A stretch of DNA of 64,000 nucleotides from an uncultured Gammaproteobacteria bacterium. Lineage in GTDB: Bacteria > Pseudomonadota > Gammaproteobacteria > PS1 > Pseudothioglobaceae. Shown here one piece after another: positions 27,623 to 36,177 of this stretch (position 1 is its first letter; every line of letters starts with the position of its first letter). The notes beneath the pieces are model-generated. The model searched no databases and was not told the origin of the DNA. It saw only the letters and a list, made by a program, of their open reading frames with translations. The translations under genes were made by a program, and so were the position numbers. The stretch spans positions 1 to 64,000 of the forward strand of contig CABXIU010000006.1 in NCBI GenBank assembly GCA_902512305.1. Reading direction: 5' to 3'.

Positions 27623-28231
27623 ATGGATTTGCTTACCTTACTTTCACTAGTCATTGCAACTTTTGTTTATGCTATTTCTCCAGGTCCTGGCCTATTCGCA
27701 GTCTTGGCAATATCAACTAGATTTGGCTCTATTCCAGCTATTTGGCTTTCAATAGGGCATACCATTGGAGACATAATTTATGTTGCTCTTGCTATGCTTG
27801 CGCTCAACGCCTTAGCTGAATTAATTAGTGATAGTATGCTTTATGTCAAAATTTTAGGTGCATCATACTTAATATTTATTGGCTACCAACAGTTTCGATC
27901 AAAAGGGTTCAGCTTTGAGAAGTCTAGTAATAAGAGTTCAATGACTAAGCTTTTAATAGCCGGATTTATTGTTGGAGTAACAAACCCTAAAACCATTATT
28001 TTTTACTTGTCTTTTCTTCCAATCTTCATAGATTTGAACAATTTGACACTAGCAACTGAGGTTCAGGTTCTAATTGCAATTGGATCAACGGTATTTTTTG
28101 TTTTAAGCATGGCAAATATATTAGGTATTAGACTTAGAAAACATATTGAAAATCCAAAGACCATTAAACGAATCAATCAAGTGACAGGGGTAACGATGAT
28201 TTTTGTTGGTATTTTTGTCGGGCTATACTGA
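27623..28231 (+). CDS. LysE/RhtB family exporter
   Basis: A 202-residue inner-membrane protein with about six hydrophobic segments. The N-terminal signature AISPGPGLFAVLAISTRFG and the mid-protein GVTNPKTIIFYLSFLP identify the LysE/RhtB family, which exports amino acids and related small molecules. The substrate cannot be told. It is the first of three exporter genes in a row, 17 bp before an EamA-family gene. A second LysE-type protein of the same length follows at 29167. Confidence 0.88.
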   Translation: MDLLTLLSLVIATFVYAISPGPGLFAVLAISTRFGSIPAIWLSIGHTIGDIIYVALAMLALNALAELISDSMLYVKILGASYLIFIGYQQFRSKGFSFEKSSNKSSMTKLLIAGFIVGVTNPKTIIFYLSFLPIFIDLNNLTLATEVQVLIAIGSTVFFVLSMANILGIRLRKHIENPKTIKRINQVTGVTMIFVGIFVGLY

Positions 28232-28248
28232 ATTAGATAAGGAGATTA

Positions 28249-29148
28249 ATGTTTCAATCTGAAAAAACAATGACACTACTAATGCTTCTTGTCCCATTTG
28301 TATGGGCCTTCTCAGGTGTCTCTACAAAATATTTATCTTTTTATATTAGTGAAGATGAGGTTGTAGTGTATAGATTTTTCCTATCAGCATTATCAACCCT
28401 CCCTTTGCTTCTTTGGATGAAAATTCCTATGAGAATTAATCCAAAGAATTTTGTTATATGCATACTTCTCGCTTTTTTTCTGATTGGAAATTATAGGACT
28501 TATTTCATGGGAATGCAGAGGGGTGCAGTCGGTTTAGGTGCAGCTTTAGTAACAGTGTTAATCCCTATTTTTGTATACATAATGATGATTTTTTCTAAAA
28601 AATCTAAACCTATTTTGAAAGATTGGCTCGCTCTTACTATGGGTTTCATAGGTGTTGCTTTAATGCTTGATTTTGATCAACTGAATCTGGATAGGTTAGT
28701 AAGTGGTGGAAATATCTATTTTGTTTTGGCTGCACTTGCCTATGCGTTGTTCACAGTTGTTGCCTCATACATGAGAAATATACATGTTCTGACCATTAAC
28801 TTCTATGTATGCCTTTTTGGATTATTAATTGATTGGAATTTATCCTATGATAGTAACAATCTATTTTCATTAGGGGGTATGGATTATGTATTTTGGATTC
28901 ATATTCTTTTCGTTTCAGTCATAGCAGGAACCGCAATTACCGCTCTTTACTATACTGGGCTTAGAATTATTGGCTCTAAAAAAAGTTCTGCTTTTAGTAT
29001 TTTAACTCCATTCTTTGCAATTGCATTAGGAGCAATTTTTTTTGGCGAAACGCTTACAATTTATAATACTGTCGGCATAATAATGGCCGTTATGGCTCTT
29101 GTTGTTCTTAACGACTTAAAGATAAAAAATATGATTCCTTTCAGATAG
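28249..29148 (+). CDS. EamA/DMT-family transporter
   Basis: A 299-residue protein with about ten hydrophobic segments in two repeated halves. It fits the drug/metabolite transporter (EamA) superfamily: LVPFVWAFSGVSTKYLSFYI at the N-terminus, a GLGAALVTVLIPIFVYIM segment ending the first half, and SAFSILTPFFAIALGAIFFGE in the second. Such carriers export amino acids, nucleosides or metabolites; some import. Substrate unknown. It lies between two LysE-type genes with short gaps (17 and 18 bp), suggesting one message. Confidence 0.85.
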   Translation: MFQSEKTMTLLMLLVPFVWAFSGVSTKYLSFYISEDEVVVYRFFLSALSTLPLLLWMKIPMRINPKNFVICILLAFFLIGNYRTYFMGMQRGAVGLGAALVTVLIPIFVYIMMIFSKKSKPILKDWLALTMGFIGVALMLDFDQLNLDRLVSGGNIYFVLAALAYALFTVVASYMRNIHVLTINFYVCLFGLLIDWNLSYDSNNLFSLGGMDYVFWIHILFVSVIAGTAITALYYTGLRIIGSKKSSAFSILTPFFAIALGAIFFGETLTIYNTVGIIMAVMALVVLNDLKIKNMIPFR

Positions 29149-29166
29149 CTTAGGCAGAATTCAATT

Positions 29167-29775
29167 ATGGAAATAAATATTTTTTTAGTCCTTGGCTTTA
29201 CTCTTTTTATTTTTGCAATAACTCCTGGACCAGGAACTCTCGCTTTGCTCTCTATTTCCACTTCAAAAGGTCTGGCCTCAGCAATATTCTTTTCAGTTGG
29301 AATGACGTTGGGTGATTTGTTATATCTAACTGTTGTAATTTTTTCTTTAAATGCAGTGGCTGACTTGATTACACCAGTAACAAACTCGGTTCAATATTTC
29401 GGAGCTTGCTATTTATTTTATCTAGGTTATTCTCAATGGAGGGCTGGAAAATTCAGTATGGAAAATGATATTTCAACTCAATCTCATTTGAGAGAATTAC
29501 TGTCTGGATTCCTGTTAGCTGGAACTAATCCAAAAGTGATGATTTTCTATTTATCAGTCCTTCCATCTCTGATTGATCTTAATCAAGTTAGCTTATCTTA
29601 TGGATTAAAAATCTTGGGCACAGTTGCCATTTCACTGTTGATTGGCTTGGTAGTGATTGGTATTCTTGGAAAAAAATTAAGACAGCTGATAAGTAGTCAA
29701 AAAATGGCTTTGAGAGTGAATAGGATTTTTGGAGTAATAATGATTGGTGTTGGTTTTAGCCTTTTATATTTTTAG
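29167..29775 (+). CDS. LysE/RhtB family exporter (second copy)
   Basis: A 202-residue LysE-type membrane protein with the same markers as the gene at 27623: AITPGPGTLALLSISTSKGL near the N-terminus and AGTNPKVMIFYLSVLPSLIDL in the middle. It has the same length as the first copy but a clearly diverged sequence, so it is probably an old duplication with a different substrate. It ends 9 bp from the convergent DUF1289 gene. Confidence 0.88.
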   Translation: MEINIFLVLGFTLFIFAITPGPGTLALLSISTSKGLASAIFFSVGMTLGDLLYLTVVIFSLNAVADLITPVTNSVQYFGACYLFYLGYSQWRAGKFSMENDISTQSHLRELLSGFLLAGTNPKVMIFYLSVLPSLIDLNQVSLSYGLKILGTVAISLLIGLVVIGILGKKLRQLISSQKMALRVNRIFGVIMIGVGFSLLYF

Positions 29776-29783
29776 ACGATTAA

Positions 29784-29978
29784 TTATTGACTATCAGCAT
29801 CTATATCACGAGTCAATAAATCTTGCATTATTGCAGTTCTCATTTCGTCAGAAAAATCAAACCAATCAAAAATTTCATTCATATGGCGTTTACAGCCAAC
29901 ACAAAAGTTGTCTTTATTGTATTTACAAATACTTACGCATGGGCTTTTAATTTGCTTTAATCTTGCTTGCTCACTCAT
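29784..29978 (-). CDS. DUF1289 family small cysteine protein
   Basis: A 64-residue cytoplasmic protein. Four cysteines lie in the pattern SPCVSICKYNKDNFCVGCKR, followed by EIFDWFDFSDEMRTAIM, which is the DUF1289 signature. The spacing suggests binding of a metal or an iron-sulfur cluster. Function is unknown. It lies at the 3' end of the flavoprotein gene's neighbourhood on the same strand, but with a gap (29979-30025). Confidence 0.8.
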   Translation of the reverse strand: MSEQARLKQIKSPCVSICKYNKDNFCVGCKRHMNEIFDWFDFSDEMRTAIMQDLLTRDIDADSQ

Positions 29979-30025
29979 GACTATTAAATTTTTTTGATTG
30001 AAAAGTATTTTAGTTTAGTTGTTAT

Positions 30026-32443
30026 TTATGAACGAAGTTTTTTATTATCGTTATCGTAAGCAGCACTTAAAGATACATGGCATGTGCGACTACCCAAAGA
30101 GGTTTCGACTCTCAGTTTCTTTCCCTCATTGCAGTGACTTGGATTCAGGTATGCAAATGCAATACTGTGACCTACTCGATAGCCATATGCACCACTTGTA
30201 ATAATGCCACTTAGTTCATCGCCATCAAAGACAGCTTCATTTCCAAAACACTCAGCTGGAATATCATCATCAAAGATTAAATAAGCTAATTGAGTTTGGA
30301 TGCCTTCTGATTTACGTTGATTAATATTCTCAGAGCCAATAAATTTACGACTCAAGTCTAGGAATCGGTCCATTCCAGCTTCGAGCGCAGAAATTTCTTC
30401 AGTAAATTCAGCGCCATAAGCTCTGTACATTTTCTCCAGTCTCATACTGTTAAAGGCCTGGCCACCAAAATCCCTCAATTCAAATTGAGATCCCATTTCA
30501 AATAGGGATTCATAGATTGATATAAGTTGCCAACTCGGCATATGCAGCTCCCATCCTAATTCACCAGCATAAGAAACTCGCATAGCAAAAACATCTGCAG
30601 AATCAATTTTTATTGTTTTGCAGCTGAGCCAAGAAAAAGCATTATTACTTAGATCTTCTTGAGTGCATTGACCTAAAATATTTCTGGCTTCAGGGCCAGT
30701 TAATAGGAGTCCGCCCCACTTTTCGGTCAAATTTTCAATAGCCACATCAAAACCATCTGAGTGCCATTCAAGCCATTGATAATCCTTTACTTCAGAGCCA
30801 ATGGCTCCCATTAAGAGGAATTCTTCTTCATTGATTCTACTTATTGTTTGTTCGGCCCTAATGCCACCTTGCGGGGCATGAAAAAGAGTTAATCCAATCC
30901 TCCCATCCTTTGAAGGAAGTTTGTTGCACGATAAATTATTTAGAAAATTAAATGCATCTTTTCCAGTGATTCTAAATTTTGCTGTTCCACTTATATCAGT
31001 AATGCCACAAGAGTCTTGAACAGAAATACATTCTTGCTTGATTGCTTCGTGAGCCTCCGTATGTGCCCATGATAAAGATTCCTTTCTTATCTTATCAGTA
31101 GTAAACCATGAAGGTTTTTCAAAGCCCGTATTAACCGTATGAATAGCGCCTTTCTGGCCCAACACGGTATGAAGCGAACTAACCCTTATAGGTCTTCCAT
31201 GAGGGCGATTTTCGTTGGGTGCTGCATATGCATACATACGCTCATAAGATTCAATAGCACGGGTTGTGCAATATGATTTATCTGCCCATGTATCAAATCG
31301 ACGACTATCAAGAGAGGCCATATTGAGTTCAGTTTGACCATGAACCATCCATTGAGCTAAATATTTACCAATGCCGCCTTGTGCAATGCCAATGCTAGCA
31401 CCACAAAGATTCCAGAAATTCTTTAATCCTTTTGCGGGGCCAACTAAAAGGTTGTCATCTGGAGTGTGAGTGATAAGACCATTAATTACAGTGCTGATTC
31501 CAACTTCCTTGAAAAGAGGGAAAATATCCATACATCTTTCCAACCATGGCATAAGTCTCTCTATGTCTCCTTCAAATAGTTCACGATCAAATGACCAATC
31601 AACACCATCGAGAGCCCAAGGCTTAGAACCTCTGGTTTCATATGGGCCAATTAAGAAACCACTTCCTTCTTGTCGAATATAAGATGCTGCAATTGAATCT
31701 CGGGTTACAGGTAGTTCCTTCTTAAGCGCAGCAATTTCTGGGTGACTATCTGTTATCAAGTATTGATGCTGCAGATTAACTAAGGGTACATAGGAGCCAA
31801 CCATTTCACCTACTTGAGGAGAGAAACAGCCCCCTGCGTTAACCACATGCTGAGCAATAATGTTTCCTTGTTCTGTAATGACTTCATATTCTCCAGATGG
31901 AAGAATATTGATATCAGTTACACGATTAAAGTTACTCACTTCAGCTCCAGCTTTTTTAGCAAGTTGGGCTAATTGAGTTACAACTGTTGTAGGATCTACA
32001 TGACCATCATTTGGGGTATATAAAATATTTCTTGCATTCGTAAAATCCATCATTGGATTAATGACTGAAGCTTCCTTTTTCGATACAAAATGCATTTCAC
32101 AGCCGATATGATTTGCACGACTTAAAATGTTTGTAAACCATTGTTCTTCTGCTTCGGTGTAGCCAACTCTAAGCGAGCCAGTCTTATGGAATGATGAAGG
32201 TAGGCCTGTTTTTTTAGGGAGAATTTCGTCATATAGTTTAACCGTATACTCATGAATATTAGACAAGGTATGGTTGCCATTAAAGTTTGGGCAGAGTCCA
32301 GCCGCATGCCATGTAGAGCCACTCGTTAGTTCACCTTTCTCTATTAAAACAACGTCGGTCCAGCCCTCGAGTCCAAGGTGATACATTAGGTTAACACCCA
32401 ATGATCCTCCACCTATAATGACTACTTGTGCATGTGATTTCAT
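30026..32443 (-). CDS. Dimethylglycine/sarcosine dehydrogenase-like flavoprotein with C-terminal GcvT domain
   Basis: An 805-residue two-domain enzyme. Residues 1 to about 400 form a DAO-type FAD domain (VVIIGGGSLGVNLMYHL near residue 7). TSGSTWHAAGL holds His46, at the position where dimethylglycine and sarcosine dehydrogenases attach FAD covalently. The C-terminal half is an aminomethyltransferase (GcvT)-like folate domain with GELGWELHMP and AYGYRVGHSIAFAYL. The family demethylates N-methylglycines and passes formaldehyde to tetrahydrofolate. An MttB-family gene precedes it by 15 bp. The exact substrate is unproven. Confidence 0.85.
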   Translation of the reverse strand: MKSHAQVVIIGGGSLGVNLMYHLGLEGWTDVVLIEKGELTSGSTWHAAGLCPNFNGNHTLSNIHEYTVKLYDEILPKKTGLPSSFHKTGSLRVGYTEAEEQWFTNILSRANHIGCEMHFVSKKEASVINPMMDFTNARNILYTPNDGHVDPTTVVTQLAQLAKKAGAEVSNFNRVTDINILPSGEYEVITEQGNIIAQHVVNAGGCFSPQVGEMVGSYVPLVNLQHQYLITDSHPEIAALKKELPVTRDSIAASYIRQEGSGFLIGPYETRGSKPWALDGVDWSFDRELFEGDIERLMPWLERCMDIFPLFKEVGISTVINGLITHTPDDNLLVGPAKGLKNFWNLCGASIGIAQGGIGKYLAQWMVHGQTELNMASLDSRRFDTWADKSYCTTRAIESYERMYAYAAPNENRPHGRPIRVSSLHTVLGQKGAIHTVNTGFEKPSWFTTDKIRKESLSWAHTEAHEAIKQECISVQDSCGITDISGTAKFRITGKDAFNFLNNLSCNKLPSKDGRIGLTLFHAPQGGIRAEQTISRINEEEFLLMGAIGSEVKDYQWLEWHSDGFDVAIENLTEKWGGLLLTGPEARNILGQCTQEDLSNNAFSWLSCKTIKIDSADVFAMRVSYAGELGWELHMPSWQLISIYESLFEMGSQFELRDFGGQAFNSMRLEKMYRAYGAEFTEEISALEAGMDRFLDLSRKFIGSENINQRKSEGIQTQLAYLIFDDDIPAECFGNEAVFDGDELSGIITSGAYGYRVGHSIAFAYLNPSHCNEGKKLRVETSLGSRTCHVSLSAAYDNDNKKLRS

Positions 32444-32458
32444 ATAAAAGATCCTCTT

Positions 32459-34015
32459 CTAAAGTGGCTTCCGACCAATATTATTTCTGCTTAATTTAAT
32501 ATTAAACTTTTCTCGTAATTTTTGGTCAGTATCGTCGCTGATATGACTTGGAAAATATTCTGATAAGATTTCATTTTTTCTCTCTATTGCTTTCTCTAAT
32601 ATAACAGGTTTACCCATATCAGCCCAGTCATTGGGGCTGTCTCTATCACTTAGATCAGGATAAATATATTCACTTTGCATTACATCAATTGTTTGCTCTG
32701 ACCCAAGGTAATGCGCTTTATTATTCAAACACACATCTTTAATTGTTTCAAAGCAAAGAGATTCTTCACTGTCATCATTAAACCCTTTGGTCATTCTCAT
32801 TGATGCACCTAATAAATCATTATCTAAAAGTAAGCTTTCTGGGCATGTGCCAAGAAGACTTGCGTACATTCCTGCAGACTCATAGATAATATTTGCCCCA
32901 GCAATAGCAGTTACAGCATGTGTTGAGGCCCTCTCAGAGCCAGCCTGAAAGTCAGGAAATTTTGAGTCCGTCATTCCAGCTGGCGTTCCAGTTGGGAGAT
33001 TGAAATGATTTCCCATTTGAGCACATGCTGCTGAAATTAAGCCTTGTTCTGGAGAGCCACCACACATTGCACCAGTTCTAAGGTCTGATACAAATGGCCA
33101 AGTGCCAAGAATTGCAGGGGCACCAGGTTTAATTGCGTTGACATAGACCAGCCCACCAAGACACTCAGCCCAGGCTTGAGATACGACTCCAGGAAGTAGA
33201 GGGGGTGCAGTAGCTCCAGCTTGACCAGCTGAGAGAAGCAATACTGGCATTCCGCCTTCAACACCAACACGAAGACATTCTAGCGACTCTTCAGCAAATT
33301 TCATTGGTGGAACTACGTGACAATTGCTCATGCTTATAAAGGGTCTTTCTCTCCACTTTTCTTCACTTCCACAAATAATATGAAGCATTTCGAGAGCATC
33401 AGTAACATGTTTAGATTCTGTAAAGCTAACTCCTGCATGTTTTTCAGTTCCCATTGCAACACAATAAACTGAGTTTTGATCCATCTCACGAGGATTATCA
33501 ATATCTCTTAAAACACAAGTTCGCTGGAACATATGAATATGTTCACATTTATCAGCTATTCTAGCCATATCATATAAATCTTGACTCTCAGACTCTCTGT
33601 ATTCATTGTTTTCAGGATCAGCTATAAGAACTGCTGCTCCAGCGGTTGAAAAGTGGACTCTTGAACCACTAAGATCTAAGTCATGTTTAGGTGATTGGCC
33701 ATAAAGAGTCAGATTTCGTTGCGACAGATTTATTGCTTTATCAACAATCTGTTTTGACATTCTTAATCTTCCATCATCTCCAAGAGTGGCGCCAAATGAG
33801 AGGCAGGCTTCTATGCAATGAGGTGTGGCATCTCCAAACCCTATCTCTTCAAGAATTCGATAAATATTGGCCTCAATTGTTTTAACCTGTTTATCGCTAA
33901 GAGGTTTATACCTGCCACCAATCTCTCCAGCATGGACAGGTTTTTCCTCTTCTTTTAGTGGAGCATTTCTTAATGCAATTCTAGCTTCTCTTCCACCTGA
34001 TTTTCGTCTCGACAT
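32459..34015 (-). CDS. MttB-family (trimethylamine methyltransferase-like) protein, non-pyrrolysine type
   Basis: A 518-residue MttB superfamily protein starting MSRRKSGGREARIALRNAPL. It reads through with sense codons only, so unlike archaeal MttB it needs no UAG-encoded pyrrolysine. Recognisable stretches are FSTAGAAVLIAD, MSNCHVVPPMKF and PFVSDLRTGAMCGGSPEQGL. Non-Pyl members studied elsewhere move a methyl group from glycine betaine or other quaternary amines to a corrinoid protein. Neither the corrinoid protein (MttC type) nor its methyltransferase is in this window. Coupling to the downstream flavoprotein (15 bp) suggests stepwise demethylation of betaine-like compounds, as inference. 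Confidence 0.82.
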   Translation of the reverse strand: MSRRKSGGREARIALRNAPLKEEEKPVHAGEIGGRYKPLSDKQVKTIEANIYRILEEIGFGDATPHCIEACLSFGATLGDDGRLRMSKQIVDKAINLSQRNLTLYGQSPKHDLDLSGSRVHFSTAGAAVLIADPENNEYRESESQDLYDMARIADKCEHIHMFQRTCVLRDIDNPREMDQNSVYCVAMGTEKHAGVSFTESKHVTDALEMLHIICGSEEKWRERPFISMSNCHVVPPMKFAEESLECLRVGVEGGMPVLLLSAGQAGATAPPLLPGVVSQAWAECLGGLVYVNAIKPGAPAILGTWPFVSDLRTGAMCGGSPEQGLISAACAQMGNHFNLPTGTPAGMTDSKFPDFQAGSERASTHAVTAIAGANIIYESAGMYASLLGTCPESLLLDNDLLGASMRMTKGFNDDSEESLCFETIKDVCLNNKAHYLGSEQTIDVMQSEYIYPDLSDRDSPNDWADMGKPVILEKAIERKNEILSEYFPSHISDDTDQKLREKFNIKLSRNNIGRKPL

Positions 34016-34045
34016 GATCGTGATTTGGGTTTGTATATTGAGAAC

Positions 34046-34074
34046 ATTTTGATACGAAATTTAATTACTGTCAA
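34046..34074 (-). promoter_or_regulatory. Candidate promoter of the MttB-flavoprotein operon
   Basis: Minus strand: a perfect TTGACA (34069-34074), 17-bp spacer, CAAAAT (34046-34051, 4 of 6). It lies about 30 bp before the MttB ATG. The rest of 34016-34169 is AT-rich with no visible structure. Confidence 0.4.
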
Positions 34075-34169
34075 TTGTTTTTTTTACAGCTATTTTTCGC
34101 ATGAATTGTAAGTCTAGATTAGAGAGACTGTGTTTGAAAATAAAACTAAATTATATTTTTTTTATAAAT

Positions 34170-35210
34170 TTATACTACTTTTGCAACGCTTTTAATTAAG
34201 CTATCTGTTTCATCCCAGCTAATACAGCCATCTGTCACCGATACTCCGTATTGCATATCATCCTTGTTGTCTAGTATTTTTTGTTTTCCTGGGTATAAGT
34301 TGCTTTCAAGCATCACGCCAAAAATTGACTGATTTCCTGAAATTATTTGACTTTTAATATCCTCAATGACTTTGCCTTGATTTCTATAATCTTGATTAGA
34401 GTTATCATGGGAGCAGTCAATCATAATTCTCTCAGCTAAGCCATTTTCTCTAAGAAGTTTTTCACATTCTGATACAGCAGTTTGATCATAGTTAGGTCTC
34501 TTGCCTCCTCTAAGAATGATATGGGAGGATTTATTGCCTTTCGCTTTAAATGTAGAAATCTGACCTTTATCATTGATGCCTAGAAAACTTTGTTTGGATG
34601 AGCATGCCTTAATAGCATTAACAGCCATAGTCAAGTTTCCATCTGTACCATTTTTAAAACCAACTGACATAGAGAGTCCGCTGGACATTTCTCGATGTGT
34701 TTGTGATTCAGTGGTTCTTGCGCCAATAGCGCACCAAGAAATTAGATCGGCTAGGTACTGAGGCGTGATTGGATTAAGTGCTTCTGTTGCACACGGTATT
34801 CCTTGTTCTGCAAGCCAAACTAAAAGTTCACGTCCTTGACGAAGTCCTTTTTCCACATCCAGTGTGTTATCCATATCAGGATCACTGATTAAACCTTTCC
34901 AGCCAACAGTGGTTCTTGGTTTTTCAAAATAAACTCTCATCATGATGTAGATTGATTTCTCAACCTCTTTTTGAAGAGACTTTAACTTAAGTGCATATTC
35001 TTTGGCAGATTTAATGTCATGAATTGAGCATGGGCCAACAATTACAATTAATCTTTCATCTTTTCCTGAAAAAATTTCACCGACAGTTTTTCGACTCGAT
35101 AAAATATTCATTTTACCTTGATCACTGACAGAGATTTTTTGCCTTAAGTCAATGGGAGAAGTGATGACAGTTTCGCTCTCAATATTCGTATTGTGAATTT
35201 GATTAATCAT
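34170..35210 (-). CDS. 3-deoxy-7-phosphoheptulonate synthase (class I)
   Basis: A 346-residue DAHP synthase, the first step of aromatic amino acid synthesis (PEP plus erythrose 4-phosphate). Motifs: IVGPCSIHDIKSAKEYA, MMRVYFEKPRTTVGWKGLI, SWCAIGARTTESQTHREMSSGLSMSVGFKNGTDG and IDCSHDNSNQDYRNQ. The size and the N-terminal extension (DLRQKISVS) fit the AroF/AroG/AroH type that is feedback-regulated by an aromatic amino acid. Which of the three cannot be read safely, so no symbol is given. Confidence 0.94.
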   Translation of the reverse strand: MINQIHNTNIESETVITSPIDLRQKISVSDQGKMNILSSRKTVGEIFSGKDERLIVIVGPCSIHDIKSAKEYALKLKSLQKEVEKSIYIMMRVYFEKPRTTVGWKGLISDPDMDNTLDVEKGLRQGRELLVWLAEQGIPCATEALNPITPQYLADLISWCAIGARTTESQTHREMSSGLSMSVGFKNGTDGNLTMAVNAIKACSSKQSFLGINDKGQISTFKAKGNKSSHIILRGGKRPNYDQTAVSECEKLLRENGLAERIMIDCSHDNSNQDYRNQGKVIEDIKSQIISGNQSIFGVMLESNLYPGKQKILDNKDDMQYGVSVTDGCISWDETDSLIKSVAKVV

Positions 35211-35318
35211 TTCATTAAACTTTTTATCGTGAGGGACGATTTAAACATAAATCTACAAATATTTTTAACTTACATGGATAAAAAAACATAATTATCTTAT
35301 TTAGGTTTTTATTTTTTT

Positions 35319-36155
35319 ATGAAAAAAATTACAAAAAAAGCGCTATTGTTTTCATTGATATTTATCTTTGGATGCAGCTCAACGACCTTTGTTTACAATA
35401 AGATTGATTTTTTATTGCCTTGGTATCTTGAGAGTTACGTTGACTTGAATCGAGATCAAAAACAAGATTTAGATGAATTATTAATACCTTTTTTTAAGTG
35501 GCATAGAGAGGAGGAGTTACCTAAATATGCAGAAATTATTGAAAATTTTGAACTTGCTCTTGATAGTACAATTGATTTAGAAGATATTAAAGAAATTACA
35601 AATGATGTTGAAGATTCTTGGTTTCGAATAGAAGACAAAATGATTTTATGGACTATTCCTATGGCTAGAGATTTGTCTGATCAACAAATCGAAGGTTTTT
35701 TTCAAGTGCTTCAAACAAAAACAACTCAAAGGGAAAACAAATATTTGAGTCGTAATTTGCAAACTTATCAAAATGATAACTACAAGCGATTAAGAAAGAA
35801 CTTGCGTCGCTTTATGGGAGGATTAAATCAAGATCAGCTGAATTTAATCAAAAATACCAGTAAAGAAATGATTAGAGTTGATGGACAATGGATCAATAAC
35901 CGAAAAGCACTTATTGAAAAGCTTCAAGTAGCTCTAAAGAGAGAAGATAGTTGGGATTTGGTTATAGAAAACATTACTAATAGAGATGACTTAGTTTCAA
36001 TAAATTATCGTCAAAATTATGCGCATAATATAGAAATAAACCAGCGCCTTTTTGTCGCTATATTAAATTCTAGGACTGAAAAGCAAGATAAGAAACTTCG
36101 TTCACAGTTATTAAAGTATCGAAAAGATATTGAGACACTAGTTGAGAATATTTGA
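35319..36155 (+). CDS. DUF6279 family lipoprotein
   Basis: A 278-residue protein with a lipoprotein signal: MKKITKKALLFSLIFIFGCSS, with Cys19 at the lipobox. The mature part is charged and helical (LESYVDLNRDQKQDLDELL, FFKWHREEELPKYAE), which is the DUF6279 pattern. Function is unknown; a periplasmic or outer-membrane location is expected. It stands alone between the divergent DAHP synthase and a convergent ABC transporter gene. Confidence 0.78.
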   Translation: MKKITKKALLFSLIFIFGCSSTTFVYNKIDFLLPWYLESYVDLNRDQKQDLDELLIPFFKWHREEELPKYAEIIENFELALDSTIDLEDIKEITNDVEDSWFRIEDKMILWTIPMARDLSDQQIEGFFQVLQTKTTQRENKYLSRNLQTYQNDNYKRLRKNLRRFMGGLNQDQLNLIKNTSKEMIRVDGQWINNRKALIEKLQVALKREDSWDLVIENITNRDDLVSINYRQNYAHNIEINQRLFVAILNSRTEKQDKKLRSQLLKYRKDIETLVENI

Positions 36156-36177
36156 ATTAATAAGGCATTAAGTTAGG

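Noticed and set aside
32459..34015. Pyrrolysine-dependent trimethylamine methyltransferase
   Set aside because: The frame is read entirely with sense codons, no in-frame UAG, and no pyl genes are visible.
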